A stretch of 44,324 nucleotides of DNA from Streptacidiphilus melanogenes (GTDB taxonomy: Bacteria; Actinomycetota; Actinomycetes; Streptomycetales; Streptomycetaceae), in contig NZ_BBPP01000010.1 in the NCBI RefSeq assembly GCF_000787835.1, positions 66,856 to 111,179 on the forward strand, written 5' to 3'. A model generated the notes under the pieces. It was not told the origin of the DNA and did not search any database. It saw only the letters and a program-made list of their open reading frames with translations. The translations under genes were made by a program, and so were the position numbers. Positions 15,399 to 24,280 of the stretch are shown here, piece after piece (positions within the stretch are counted from its first letter, which is position 1; each line of letters opens with the position of its first letter).

Positions 15399-17462
15399 TC
15401 ACTGCGTGCTCAGCCCGAGGTCGTCGATGACGAAGTCGGTCGTGCCGCCGCTGGTGTCGGTCTCCGCGCCGGTGAACTTGAGCGTGACCGTCTGCCCGGC
15501 CCAGCTGGACAGGCTGGCCGTCTTCTGGGCATAGCCGCTGGCCGCGTTCAGGTTCGAGTAGGAGCCGACGGTGCCGAGCACCGCGCCGCTCGGGTTCAGC
15601 ACCTGGACGGTGAAGGTGTCGGGCTTGGCGGTGGTGGTGTTCTCGGTGGAGTCGACGTGGAGCCAGTAGCTCAGTGTCGCCGCGCACCCCGACGGGATGG
15701 TCACCGACTGGGCGACGGTGTCGGTGTCCTTGCTGGAGTTGCCGTTGAACCAGGCGACGTACGAGCCGCCGTGGGCCGGTTCGGCGCTGGTGGCCTTGGT
15801 GATCGGGTCGAAACCGAGCGTGGAGGTCTGGGTCCAGCCGGTGCCGCCGGATTCGAAGCCGGGGTTGCTGAGCAGCTGGGCCGGGGTGCAGCCGCCGCCG
15901 CTCGCCGTGGTCACCGTCAGCGTGAACGTGGCGGCGTGCGAGCCGGAGGCCGCAGTGCCGGTGACGGTGACCGGGTAGCTCCCGGCCGGGGTCGTGGACG
16001 AGGTGGTGACGGTCAGCGTGCTGCTGCCGCCGGCGGTGACCGACGCCGGGCTGAACGCGGCGGTGGCGCCGGTCGGCAGGCCGGACGCGGAGAGCGCCAC
16101 GGACTGCGCCGAGCCGGAGGTGACCGCGGTCGAGACGGTGGTGGTCGCCGCGGCTCCGGCGACCACGGAGGCCAAGGTCGGGGAGTCGGACACGGAGAAG
16201 TCGCCTGCGGGTGCGGCGGATCCGGCGGGGCTCCAGTAGTCCCCGGCCATCACGATCATGACCAGGGTCTTGATGGTCTCGCCGTAGTAGCCATCGCCGT
16301 AGGGGTTGGTCTGGAGGTAGCTCCAGATCTTGTCGGTCCAGGCCTGGTCACCGGCGGCCATGGCGGCGGGGCCGATCGAGTCGCCCGCCTCCTCGGCCAC
16401 GTCACTGGTGTTGTAGCCGGTGCAGTTGAGGTTCAGGTGCGGGTAGACGTTCGCCGGGTTGTCGCCGGAGACCTTCTTGGCGCAGGCCGACCACTTCTGC
16501 GCCTCGCTCAGCTCGAACGCGGAGGTGGTGGAGCCGTTCAGCAGCGCGTCGGTGCCCATGTGCCACGGGACGCGGATGGAGTTGTAGCCGACGATGTTGT
16601 CCGGCTGGTCCTCCTGGTAGTTGGCGGGTGCGGGCGACGGGCTGGAGCCGTTGGCCCCGACCACGAAGTCGGACAGCAGCCCGTTGGCCGACGAGTAGCC
16701 GGAGACGAGCGAGGAGTCGACGGCCTCGGTCCGCTGGACGACCTTGTTCCAGTCGTGCGAGGTGTCGTAGGCGGCGAAGGCCCGCAGGTGGTCGATCATG
16801 TGGTCGGACGGCCGGGTGTCCGTGTTGGGGCCGTCGTCCTCGCACTTGAGGTGGCCGTCGGGGGCCACGTCGTGGTTCCAGAAGTTGTTCAGCCAGTTGA
16901 GGGCGTCGGCGGTGTATCCGCCCCACTGCTGGTCGGCGAGGATCAGGCCGTAGCCGATGTCCAGGTCGCCGTCCGTGGCGCCGTCGGGGGTGCCAGAGCT
17001 GTAGTACTTGCAGCTCTTGCCGTCCAACTGCCACTGCATCAGGCCGTACTGGTCCTCGTGGTCCTTCACCAGCTGCCACAGGCCGTTGAACTCGGTCTGC
17101 GCGTTGGCGTCGTAACCGGCCATCAGCGGCACGATGTTCATGCCGTAGCCCTGACCCTCGGAGACCGGCCCGTTGTTGGTCGCGTCCCCGTCGCCCTTGC
17201 TGGAGACGTAGTACTCGTTGCTGGCGCACCCGTGGACCAGGTAGGCGGCCTTCCACGAGTCGTACTGCTTCTCGACGGCGGCGTCACGCGTCGCCTGCGA
17301 GGCGGACGGCATCACGCCGACCTGGTAGGTCTGATGGGACGGGAACGCGTGGGTGGGGGACGCGGCCAGGGCCGGTGCGGCGGCGGCCAGCGCCACCACT
17401 CCGGTGGTCAGGGTACTGACGGCGGCCCCGAGCCCGAGCACGCGCACGATGCGCTCTCTCAC
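15399..17462 (-). CDS. Secreted glycoside hydrolase family 8 enzyme (endoglucanase/chitosanase) with Ig-like and CBM-like domains
   Basis: A 687-residue protein from GTG 17462 with AAGGAGAGG 7 bases upstream. Residues 1-34 are a Sec signal ending ALA. The GH8 domain (about 40-420) has VSEGQGYGM with the acid Glu102 and ATDGDLDIGYGLILAD (161-176), which fits the GH8 signature except for Gly at two usual Ala positions. Then come a bacterial Ig-like domain (about 425-528, with SGLPTGATAAFSPASVTAGG) and a jelly-roll, CBM-like domain (about 532-687, opening LLSNPGFESGGTGW). GH8 covers cellulase, licheninase, chitosanase and xylanase; the CsnR-like operator at 17485-17501 tilts me to chitosanase. 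A strong terminator follows. Confidence 0.88.
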   Translation of the reverse strand: MRERIVRVLGLGAAVSTLTTGVVALAAAAPALAASPTHAFPSHQTYQVGVMPSASQATRDAAVEKQYDSWKAAYLVHGCASNEYYVSSKGDGDATNNGPVSEGQGYGMNIVPLMAGYDANAQTEFNGLWQLVKDHEDQYGLMQWQLDGKSCKYYSSGTPDGATDGDLDIGYGLILADQQWGGYTADALNWLNNFWNHDVAPDGHLKCEDDGPNTDTRPSDHMIDHLRAFAAYDTSHDWNKVVQRTEAVDSSLVSGYSSANGLLSDFVVGANGSSPSPAPANYQEDQPDNIVGYNSIRVPWHMGTDALLNGSTTSAFELSEAQKWSACAKKVSGDNPANVYPHLNLNCTGYNTSDVAEEAGDSIGPAAMAAGDQAWTDKIWSYLQTNPYGDGYYGETIKTLVMIVMAGDYWSPAGSAAPAGDFSVSDSPTLASVVAGAAATTTVSTAVTSGSAQSVALSASGLPTGATAAFSPASVTAGGSSTLTVTTSSTTPAGSYPVTVTGTAASGSHAATFTLTVTTASGGGCTPAQLLSNPGFESGGTGWTQTSTLGFDPITKATSAEPAHGGSYVAWFNGNSSKDTDTVAQSVTIPSGCAATLSYWLHVDSTENTTTAKPDTFTVQVLNPSGAVLGTVGSYSNLNAASGYAQKTASLSSWAGQTVTLKFTGAETDTSGGTTDFVIDDLGLSTQ

Positions 17463-17484
17463 GGCGTTGCCTCTCCTTCTCTCG

Positions 17485-17501
17485 TAAGGAAAGTTTCCTA
17501 A
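17485..17501. promoter_or_regulatory. Palindrome AGGAAAGTTTCCT, CsnR/ROK-type operator
   Basis: The 13-base palindrome occupies 17487-17499 and extends by one more pair at 17485/17501. It lies between the predicted transcription start (about 17510) and the GH8 ribosome binding site, so a bound repressor would block transcription. From memory, the same type of palindrome is the operator of the ROK-family repressor CsnR in front of actinomycete chitosanase genes. Confidence 0.65.
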
Positions 17502-17516
17502 CTAACGCCCCAGCGC

Positions 17517-17546
17517 ACCGTAGTGAGTGAGCATTCAAGCCGTCAA
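17517..17546 (-). promoter_or_regulatory. Sigma-70-type promoter of the GH8 gene
   Basis: On the minus strand TTGACG (17541-17546) is followed after 18 bases by TACGGT (17517-17522). The start site would be near 17510, just upstream of the CsnR-like palindrome. Confidence 0.5.
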
Positions 17547-17590
17547 GACCCCTCGCAGAAACGGCGCTTGCCCGCCCCTCGACTGCGGGG

Positions 17591-18421
17591 TCAGTTGAAC
17601 CGGTCCGGGTCCGGGCCGGTGCGCAGGCCGCGGTCGGTCGCGGCGATCGAGGCCATCTCCTCGTCGGTGAGCCGGACGTCGAAGACGTCGAGGTTCTCGC
17701 GGACCCGCGCCGGGGTGACCGATTTGGGAATGACGATGTTCCCGAGCTGCAGGTGCCAGCGCAGCACCACCTGGGCCGGGGACTTGCCGGTCCGGGCAGC
17801 GATCGCGGTGACCGCGGGATCGTCCAGGACCGCGCCCTGGGCCAGCGGGCTCCAGGCCTCGGTGGCGATGCCGTGCCCGGCGTGGAAGTCGCGCAACTCG
17901 GCCTGCTGCAGGCCCGGATGAAGCTCGACCTGGTTGACCGCCGGAACGAGGCCGCTCCCGTCGATCAGCCGCCGCAGGTGCGCGGGCTGGAAGTTGGACA
18001 CGCCCGCGGCCCGGATCCGCCCCTCGGCGGCGAGACGCTCGACGGCCCGCCAGGACTCGACGTAGAGGTCCCGGGCCGGGGTGGGCCAGTGGATCAGATA
18101 GAGGTCGACGTGGTCGAGACCGAGCCTGGCGAGACTTGCGTCGAACGCCCGCAGGGTGGAGTCGTAGCCCTGGTCCGCGTTCCAGAGCTTGGTGGTGACG
18201 AACAGCTGCTCGCGCGGGAGCCCGGAGGCGGCCAGGGCCCGGCCGACGCCGGTCTCGTTCCCGTAGATCGCGGCGGTGTCGATGCTGCGGTAGCCGGCCT
18301 CCAGCGCGGCGGTGACCGCGGCGGAGGTCTCCTCGTCGGGGATCTGGAAGACGCCGAAGCCGAGCTGGGGGATCTCGACGCCGTTGTTGAGCTTCACGGT
18401 GGGGACGGCGGGGGTGGTCAT
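17591..18421 (-). CDS. Aldo-keto reductase
   Basis: A 276-residue AKR of the 2,5-diketo-gluconate reductase/prostaglandin-synthase-like group, from ATG 18421 with AAGGA upstream. The catalytic tetrad is visible: Asp48 and Tyr53 in SIDTAAIYGNE, Lys78 in VTTKLW, and His111 in YLIHWP. The cofactor region IVIPKSVTPARVRENLDVFD is present, so it uses NADPH to reduce aldehydes or ketones in the cytosol. It lies downstream of an MFS exporter gene on the same strand (68 bases, with a strong palindromic hairpin between), and both face a divergent MarR regulator. The likely role is detoxifying a reactive carbonyl alongside efflux. Confidence 0.92.
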   Translation of the reverse strand: MTTPAVPTVKLNNGVEIPQLGFGVFQIPDEETSAAVTAALEAGYRSIDTAAIYGNETGVGRALAASGLPREQLFVTTKLWNADQGYDSTLRAFDASLARLGLDHVDLYLIHWPTPARDLYVESWRAVERLAAEGRIRAAGVSNFQPAHLRRLIDGSGLVPAVNQVELHPGLQQAELRDFHAGHGIATEAWSPLAQGAVLDDPAVTAIAARTGKSPAQVVLRWHLQLGNIVIPKSVTPARVRENLDVFDVRLTDEEMASIAATDRGLRTGPDPDRFN

Positions 18422-18472
18422 GGGTGATCGGTCCTTGCCTGTCGGGTGCGGTGGCGATGGGGAGGTGCGGGC

Positions 18473-18489
18473 GCGGCCGCAGCGGCCGC
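18473..18489. terminator. Perfect hairpin between the MFS and AKR genes
   Basis: Two GCGGCCGC octamers (18473-18480, 18482-18489) separated by one base form a 17-base perfect inverted repeat directly after the MFS stop codon. It could attenuate read-through into the AKR gene, or the two octamers could each fold; no U-tract. Confidence 0.4.
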
Positions 18490-19704
18490 TCAGTGGTGGA
18501 CGGGGGTGGCCGCCGGGGTCGTGACGGCGGGGACGGCCGGCGTCGTCTCGGGTGCCGTGGCGTGGCGCCGCTCCAACGCGGCGGACCAGAGGGCGAGGAC
18601 GAGCGCGGAGGCCGCGAGCAGCGCGCCGACCCAGTTCGGGGCGGTGTAGCCGAGGCCTGCGGCGATCACCGCGCCGCCGAGCCAGGCCGAGAGGGCGTTG
18701 CCGAGGTTGAACGCGCCGATGTTCACGGCGGAGGCGAGGGTGGGCGCGCCGTGCGCCTGGTCCAGGACACGCTTCTGCAGCGGCGGGACGGTGGCGAAGC
18801 CGAGCGCGCCCACCAGCAGGATGGTCACCGCGGCGAGGAGCCTGCTGTGTGCGGTGAGAGTGAACAGCGCGAGGACGACGGCGAGTCCGCCGAGCGAGGC
18901 GTAGAGCATCGGCATCAGCCTGCGGTCGGCGAACCGCCCGCCCAAGAGGTTGCCGAGGAACATGCCGACGCCGAACAGCACCAGCAGCCAGGTCACCGCG
19001 CCGTCCGAGTAGCCCGCGACGTGGGTCATCATCGGCGCGATGTAGGTGATCGCGGCGAAGACCCCGCCGAAGCCGAGCACGGTCATCGCCATCGCCAGGA
19101 CCACCTGGACGTTGCGGAACGCGGCCAGCTCCCGGCGCAGCCGTGCGCCCTCCGGGCGGGGCAGGTCCGGGACCAGGGCCGCGATGCCGAGCAGGCCGAC
19201 CACGCCGAGCGCGGCGACCCCGACGAAGGTGATCCGCCACCCGACGGCCTGGCCGACGAAGGTGCCCAGCGGCACGCCGACGATGTTGGCCACGGTCAGC
19301 CCGGTGAACATGGTCGCGATGGCGCCGGCCTTCCGGTGCGGGGCGACCATCTCGGCGGCGACGACCGACCCGATGCCGAAGAACGCACCGTGGGCGAGCG
19401 AGGCCACGATCCGCCCGGCGAGCATCACGCCGAAGCTCGGCGCCAGCGCGGAGAGCAGGTTGCCGACGGTGAACAGGCCCATGAGCAGCATCAGCATCGT
19501 CCTGCGGCTGATCCTGGTGCCGATCACCGTCATCAGCGGCGCGCCGACGACGACGCCGATCGCGTAGCCGGTGACCAGCAGTCCGGCGGTGGGGATGGAC
19601 ACGCCGTAGTCACCGGCGATCTCGGGCAGCAGGCCCATGACCACGAACTCGGTGGTGCCGATCCCGAAGGCCCCGATGGCCAGGGCGAGGAGTGCGAGAG
19701 GCAT
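18490..19704 (-). CDS. MFS drug-efflux transporter (DHA1 type)
   Basis: A 404-residue, 12-helix major facilitator from ATG 19704, with GGAGG 8 bases upstream; the longer frame to 19752 would cross the regulator's operator. It opens ALAIGAFGIGTTEFVVMGLLPEIA, typical of the AraJ/YdhP/Cmx arm of the DHA1 family, and motif A follows helix 2 (GTRISRRTMLM). ERR and Pro-rich residues end the C-terminal tail. It probably exports a drug or toxic metabolite by proton antiport. Divergent from a MarR gene and followed by an aldo-keto reductase. Confidence 0.9.
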   Translation of the reverse strand: MPLALLALAIGAFGIGTTEFVVMGLLPEIAGDYGVSIPTAGLLVTGYAIGVVVGAPLMTVIGTRISRRTMLMLLMGLFTVGNLLSALAPSFGVMLAGRIVASLAHGAFFGIGSVVAAEMVAPHRKAGAIATMFTGLTVANIVGVPLGTFVGQAVGWRITFVGVAALGVVGLLGIAALVPDLPRPEGARLRRELAAFRNVQVVLAMAMTVLGFGGVFAAITYIAPMMTHVAGYSDGAVTWLLVLFGVGMFLGNLLGGRFADRRLMPMLYASLGGLAVVLALFTLTAHSRLLAAVTILLVGALGFATVPPLQKRVLDQAHGAPTLASAVNIGAFNLGNALSAWLGGAVIAAGLGYTAPNWVGALLAASALVLALWSAALERRHATAPETTPAVPAVTTPAATPVHH

Positions 19705-19742
19705 GAGGCTTCCCTCCGTGCGATTGCTGGTGCGCCTTACAT

Positions 19743-19778
19743 GCGTCGACAATAGTTGCAGACGCGCGCTATATGCAA
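19743..19778. promoter_or_regulatory. Overlapping inverted repeats between the MFS and marR genes
   Basis: TTGCA (19756-19760) and TGCAA (19774-19778) are perfect arms with a 13-base spacer; GCGTC (19743-19747) and GACGC (19761-19765) form a second, interleaved pair with the same 13-base spacer. This is the only AT-rich spot of the divergent region and the probable MarR binding area. Confidence 0.5.
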
Positions 19779-19858
19779 ACGCAGGCTGCTGCCGGAAGCT
19801 GGTATTTCACGGCGAGGCGTATCCTGGAGGCCTGCCGCCCCAGGAAGGAGACCGGGCC

Positions 19859-20332
19859 ATGACCGCCACGGACCCCGCACTGACCGCCCTCGCCAACGGC
19901 TGGGCCGCCCTCTCCCTTCTGCACGGCAGGATCGAGGCGCACGTCGAGCGGGCCCTCCAGGCCCGGCACGACCTCAGCGTGCGCGAGTACTCGCTGCTCG
20001 ACGTGCTCAGCCGCCAGCACGACGGCGAGGGCGGGCATCTGCAGATGAAGCAGGTGGCCGACGCCGTCGTCCTCAGCCAGAGCGCCACCACCCGGCTGGT
20101 CACGCGCCTGGAGGACCGCGGCCTGCTGGCCCGCTATCTGTGCCCCACCGACCGCCGCGGCATCTACACGGACGTGAGCGAGACCGGCCTGCAGCTCCTG
20201 AAGGAGGCCCGGCCGACCAACGACGCCGCCCTGCGCGAGGCGCTCGACGACGCTGCCAGGAACCCCGAGCTGGCCACCCTGGTCAAGGCGGTGGAGTCGA
20301 TGAACCCGGCCCAGACGCACGCCGGGCACTGA
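19859..20332 (+). CDS. MarR family regulator
   Basis: A 157-residue regulator from ATG 19859, with AAGGAG 8 bases upstream. The MarR winged helix spans about residues 30-110: LSVREYSLLDVLSRQ, then MKQVADAVVLSQSATTRLVTRLEDRGLLARYLCPTDRRG (recognition helix and wing), then DVSETGLQLL. It is divergent from the MFS/AKR genes and likely represses them until an effector binds. It has Cys in the wing (RYLCPTDRR), which could sense oxidation, though that is speculative. Confidence 0.92.
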   Translation: MTATDPALTALANGWAALSLLHGRIEAHVERALQARHDLSVREYSLLDVLSRQHDGEGGHLQMKQVADAVVLSQSATTRLVTRLEDRGLLARYLCPTDRRGIYTDVSETGLQLLKEARPTNDAALREALDDAARNPELATLVKAVESMNPAQTHAGH

Positions 20333-20435
20333 GTCGAGACCCTTCGAATACGATCCTTTCCTCGCGATGAGGAGCACCCCTCGCGGGGGAGTCTCTCGGC
20401 AGGTTTCGCAATCCTGCAATATCCACAGCATTGTG

Positions 20436-20452
20436 AGTGGCCGTTAGCCACT
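20436..20452. promoter_or_regulatory. Inverted repeat AGTGGC-N5-GCCACT upstream of the ABC operon
   Basis: Perfect 6-base arms around CGTTA, 128 bases upstream of the binding-protein gene. It could be a small hairpin or an operator. Confidence 0.35.
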
Positions 20453-20520
20453 GCTATCAATGCAGGGCATGAACCGTGCACGCCAGGGGTAAGTCCGTGC
20501 CAGCGGATGTCATGGGCATG

Positions 20521-20536
20521 CAAAACGTCCGTTTTG
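20521..20536. promoter_or_regulatory. Palindrome CAAAACGTCCGTTTTG, probable operator of the ABC importer
   Basis: Perfect 7-base arms around TC, 44 bases before the start of the binding-protein gene, in a locally AT-rich patch. The form fits a LacI- or GntR-type dimer site. Confidence 0.55.
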
Positions 20537-20579
20537 GTGCGGAAGCAGCGGAATGCGAGCGGGGAGACAAGGGACGAAC

Positions 20580-22418
20580 ATGCGCGTTGTACAGGGGTTG
20601 AGAGTCGCGACGGCTGCGACCGTGCTGGCTATGGTCGCTGTCGGCTGCTCAGGTGGCGGCGGCAGCGGGGCGATCGGGAACGGCGAGAGCGCAACCGCCA
20701 AGAAGGGCCCGGTGAAGCAGGGCGGCACGGTCACCATCGCGGAGGTCGGCTCGCAGCCCGACTTCATCTTCCCGTTCGCCCCGGCGACCAATCAGAACGG
20801 CTACAACGTCAACCTCACCCAACCGATGTGGCCGTACCTGGTTTACGCCGGCGACGGCGGCCAGTCGGTGGTCAACAAGGACAAGAGCCTCTTCAGCTCA
20901 CTTGTCTACTCCAATGGCGACAAGCGGATCACCATCACCCTCAAGAGCTGGAACTGGTCGGACGGGCAGCCGGTCACCAGTCGCGACTTCACATTCGTCT
21001 ACAACCTTCTGAAGGCGAACGCCTCGAACTGGAATGCCCACCTCGTCGGGCTCTTCCCCGAGGACGTCGCGTCGGTGTCCACGCCGGACGCCCACACCGT
21101 GGTGCTGGACCTGACCCAGGCCTACAACCCGGACTTCTACACCGACGACGTGCTCAGCACCATCCCGCTGCTGCCCCAGCACGCCTGGGACAAGACCTCC
21201 GCGACCGGCGCCGTCGGCGACTACGACTCGACGGCCTCAGGCGCCAAGGCCGTCTACTCCTACCTGCAACAGCAGGGCGCGAAGACGACGGACTTCACCA
21301 CCAACCCGCTGTGGCAGGTGGTGGACGGGCCGTGGAAGCTCTCGGAGTTCCGGAGCAACGGCTACTACAGCTACGTGCCCAACAAGGCGTACTCCGGCTC
21401 GCCCAAGGCGACCCTGGACAAGGTCGTCTTCTCGCCCTTCACCACGGACACCCCCGAGATCAACGCCCTGCGGTCGGGCAGCTCGCTCGACGTCGCGTCG
21501 CTGCCGCTGAACGACATCAAGCAGGCGCAGGCCCTCACCTCCAGCGGCTACTCGATCACGAGCGTGCCGATCCCGGGCGTGGCCGAGATCCAGCCCAACC
21601 TGTACAACGCCCAGGTCGGCGCCCTGCTCCGGCAGCTGTACATCCGGCAGGCGATGGAGTACCTGATCGACCGGACGCAGATCGTCGACAAGGTCTACAA
21701 CGGCTACGCGGACCCGGGCAACGGCCCCGTGCCGGTCAAGGCCACCGGCGCCTGGGCCTCGCCGCTGGAGAAGTCCGGCGGACCGTACCCCTACGACCCG
21801 GCCAAGGCGAAGGCGCTGCTGCAGGCGCACGGCTGGAAGGTGACCCCGGGCGGGACCACGACCTGCGCCAGCCCGGGCAACGGGCCCACGCAGTGCGGTG
21901 ACGGCATCGGAGCCGGCCAGGCGCTGACCTTCAACCTGGTCTACTCCTCGGGCCGGGCCACCACGGACGTGCAGAACGCCGCCATCAAGTCCTCCGAGGC
22001 CCAGGCGGGCATCACCGTCAACCTCAAGTCGGAGCCGTTCAACACCCTCATCAGCACCATCGGAACCTGCACCGCATCCTCCCACCCGGCCTCCGGCTGC
22101 GGCTGGCAGCTCGCGGAGTTCGGCTACGACCCGTACTCGCTCTACCCGAACGGCACGGGCTACTTCGACACCGGGGGCAACGGCAACTCCGGCGGCTACT
22201 CCGACCCGAAGATGGACCAGCTGATCAAGGCCACCGAGTACGGCTCCTCGACCCAGGCCTTCCAGCAGTACGAGGACTACGCCGCTCAGCAACTCCCCTG
22301 GCTATGGCTGCCGTTGCGCGAGGGCATCCTGGTCTACCGGACGAACCTGCAGGGCATCGTCCCGCTCAACCCGTTCTCCGGCGGGCAGGACTTCGAGGAC
22401 TGGGCGTACACGTCGTGA
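20580..22418 (+). CDS. ABC transporter substrate-binding lipoprotein (peptide/nickel family 5)
   Basis: A 612-residue family 5 binding protein from ATG 20580 (AAGGGA 5 bases upstream). Signal peptide and lipobox: VLAMVAVGC, Cys near residue 24, followed by a Gly/Ser linker. The body is the two-lobe fold: KQGGTVTIAEVGSQPDFIFPF, LKSWNWSDGQPVTSRDFTFVYN (the family signature region), and RQAMEYLIDRTQIVDKVYNG. It should capture an oligopeptide or similar solute outside the membrane. The two permeases follow directly. Cys residues in CASPGNGPTQC and CTASSHPASGC may form disulfides. Confidence 0.92.
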   Translation: MRVVQGLRVATAATVLAMVAVGCSGGGGSGAIGNGESATAKKGPVKQGGTVTIAEVGSQPDFIFPFAPATNQNGYNVNLTQPMWPYLVYAGDGGQSVVNKDKSLFSSLVYSNGDKRITITLKSWNWSDGQPVTSRDFTFVYNLLKANASNWNAHLVGLFPEDVASVSTPDAHTVVLDLTQAYNPDFYTDDVLSTIPLLPQHAWDKTSATGAVGDYDSTASGAKAVYSYLQQQGAKTTDFTTNPLWQVVDGPWKLSEFRSNGYYSYVPNKAYSGSPKATLDKVVFSPFTTDTPEINALRSGSSLDVASLPLNDIKQAQALTSSGYSITSVPIPGVAEIQPNLYNAQVGALLRQLYIRQAMEYLIDRTQIVDKVYNGYADPGNGPVPVKATGAWASPLEKSGGPYPYDPAKAKALLQAHGWKVTPGGTTTCASPGNGPTQCGDGIGAGQALTFNLVYSSGRATTDVQNAAIKSSEAQAGITVNLKSEPFNTLISTIGTCTASSHPASGCGWQLAEFGYDPYSLYPNGTGYFDTGGNGNSGGYSDPKMDQLIKATEYGSSTQAFQQYEDYAAQQLPWLWLPLREGILVYRTNLQGIVPLNPFSGGQDFEDWAYTS

Positions 22419-22428
22419 GGTGCAAGCG

Positions 22429-23382
22429 ATGACCGCCTATCTCATCCGCAGGATCGGCCAGGCGATCGTGGTCGTGCTGGGGGTCATGGTGCTGACCTTC
22501 ATCATGATCCACCTCGTGCCCGGCAGCGCCGCGCGGGCCACCCTCGGCACGCGGGCCACTGCCGAGCGCATCGCGATGTTCAACGCCGCCAACGGCCTGA
22601 ACCAGCCGCTGGCGGAGCAGTTCGTGACGTACGTGAAGCAGGCGGCCGAGGGCAACTTCGGCACGTCGTACTCGCTCCAGCAGCCGGTGTCCACGCTGAT
22701 CGCGCAGCGGCTGCCGCGCGACGCGCTGCTGCTGGGGCTGTCCACGCTGCTGGCGCTCGCGGTCTCGCTGCCGATGGGGATCTTCCAGGCGGTACGTCGG
22801 GGCCGCGCCGCTGACCACGCCTTCACCGTCGTGTCCTTCGTGCTGTACTCGATGCCGGACTTCTTCTTCGCGCTGGTGCTGGTGGCGGTCTTCTCGGTGC
22901 AGCTGCACCTGCTGCCCTCCCAGGCCCCGCAGGCGGAGTCCGTCGCCGGGATCCTGGCCGACCCCCGCGCCCTGGTCCTGCCGGTGACCACGCTGACCCT
23001 GGTCAGCGTGGCCGGCTTCAGCCGGTACATGCGGACCTCGGCCATCACCACCCTGGCCCAGGACTACGTCATGGTGGCCCGGGCCAAAGGGCTGCCCGGA
23101 CGGCTGGTGCTGAGCCGGCACGTGCTGCGCAACTCGCTGCTGCCGGTGATCACCATCCTGGGCCTGTCGGCTCCCGGCATCGTGGCCGGAGCGGTGATCG
23201 CCGAGTCGGTGTTCAACTACCCGGGGATGGGGCTGCTCTTCTACCAGGCGGCCACCAGCAAGGACTACCCGATCATGCTCGGGGCGACCCTGGTGGTCGG
23301 GGTGGCCACCGTCCTCGGCAGCCTGTTCGCCGACATCGCCTACAGCTTCCTCGACCCCAGGATCCGCCATGTCGACGCTTGA
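22429..23382 (+). CDS. ABC transporter permease (DppB/OppB type)
   Basis: A 317-residue permease. ATG 22429 is chosen because GAGG (22417-22420), overlapping the previous stop, is 8 bases upstream. It begins MTAYLIRRIGQAIVVVLGVMVLTF, as DppB proteins do, and has six helices, with the EAA loop near RAKGLPGRLVLSRHVLRNSL. The last 14 bases overlap the next permease gene, so expression is coupled. Confidence 0.93.
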   Translation: MTAYLIRRIGQAIVVVLGVMVLTFIMIHLVPGSAARATLGTRATAERIAMFNAANGLNQPLAEQFVTYVKQAAEGNFGTSYSLQQPVSTLIAQRLPRDALLLGLSTLLALAVSLPMGIFQAVRRGRAADHAFTVVSFVLYSMPDFFFALVLVAVFSVQLHLLPSQAPQAESVAGILADPRALVLPVTTLTLVSVAGFSRYMRTSAITTLAQDYVMVARAKGLPGRLVLSRHVLRNSLLPVITILGLSAPGIVAGAVIAESVFNYPGMGLLFYQAATSKDYPIMLGATLVVGVATVLGSLFADIAYSFLDPRIRHVDA

Positions 23383-24280
23383 ACCCCTGGACGCGCCCGA
23401 ACTCCTGCTGGAGACCGGCCCGTCGACGTCGTCACGCGGCTCCGGACGGCTCGCGGTCCGGGCGTTCCTGCACAACCGGCGGGCTCTGTTCGGCCTGGGC
23501 CTGGTCGCGGTGGTCGCCGCGTTCTGCTTCGTCGGCCCTCTGCTCTACCGGACCGACCAGGTCACGGTGCAGCTGAACCTCGCCGACCTGCCCCCCGGCG
23601 GAGGGCACCCGCTGGGCACCGACGCCTCCGGATACGACGTGCTGGGGCGCCTGATGACGGGCGGTCAGTCCTCGCTCGAGCTCGGCTTCGCGGTGGCGAT
23701 CACCACGACGGTCATCGGCACTCTGTACGGGGCGTTCGCCGGCTACGTCGGCGGCTTCGTCGACGCCGTCATGATGCGGATCATCGACACCTTCCTCGCC
23801 GTACCGGGCATCGTGCTGCTGCTGATGATGGTCAGCATGTTCACCCCCACGCTGTGGGGGATCATCCTGCTGCTGTCGCTGCTGTCCTGGCTCGGAGCCG
23901 CACGTCTGGTCCGCGGCGAGGTCCTCGCCCTGCGGACCCGCGACTTCGTCCAGGCGGCACGGATGATGGGCGGCTCGGGATCACGCATCGTGCTGCGCCA
24001 CCTGGTGCCGAACGCCGCGGGCGTGATCCTCGTCAGCGGCACCTTCACCATCGCCGACTCGATCCTGACGCTCTCGGCGTTGAGCTTCCTCGGGCTCGGC
24101 CTGCCCCCGCCGCACTCCGACTGGGGCACCATGCTCTCCGCGGGCCTCAACTCCCTGTACGACGGCTACTGGTGGCAGGTGTACCCGCCCGCCGCGATCC
24201 TGATCGTCACCGTGGTGGCGTTCAACCTCATCGGCGACACGGTCAACGGCGCCCTGGACGCCCCGACCAAGCGTCGCTGA
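23369..24280 (+). CDS. ABC transporter permease (DppC/OppC type)
   Basis: A 303-residue DppC-type permease. The extracellular motif HPLGTDASGYDVLGRLMTGG and the EAA loop (QAARMMGGSGSRIVLRHLVPN) are typical, as is LSFLGLGLPPPHSDWGTML. It closes the importer operon. No ATP-binding subunits follow: a strong terminator comes next and then an unrelated gene on the other strand. Confidence 0.93.
   Translation: MSTLEPLDAPELLLETGPSTSSRGSGRLAVRAFLHNRRALFGLGLVAVVAAFCFVGPLLYRTDQVTVQLNLADLPPGGGHPLGTDASGYDVLGRLMTGGQSSLELGFAVAITTTVIGTLYGAFAGYVGGFVDAVMMRIIDTFLAVPGIVLLLMMVSMFTPTLWGIILLLSLLSWLGAARLVRGEVLALRTRDFVQAARMMGGSGSRIVLRHLVPNAAGVILVSGTFTIADSILTLSALSFLGLGLPPPHSDWGTMLSAGLNSLYDGYWWQVYPPAAILIVTVVAFNLIGDTVNGALDAPTKRR

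Noticed and set aside
13866-17501. A very long open frame (over 1200 codons) on the plus strand
   Set aside because: It is the antisense shadow of the lipoprotein, kinase and GH8 genes, which have clear motifs on the minus strand; its translation is low-complexity Gly/Val/Arg/Asp-rich.
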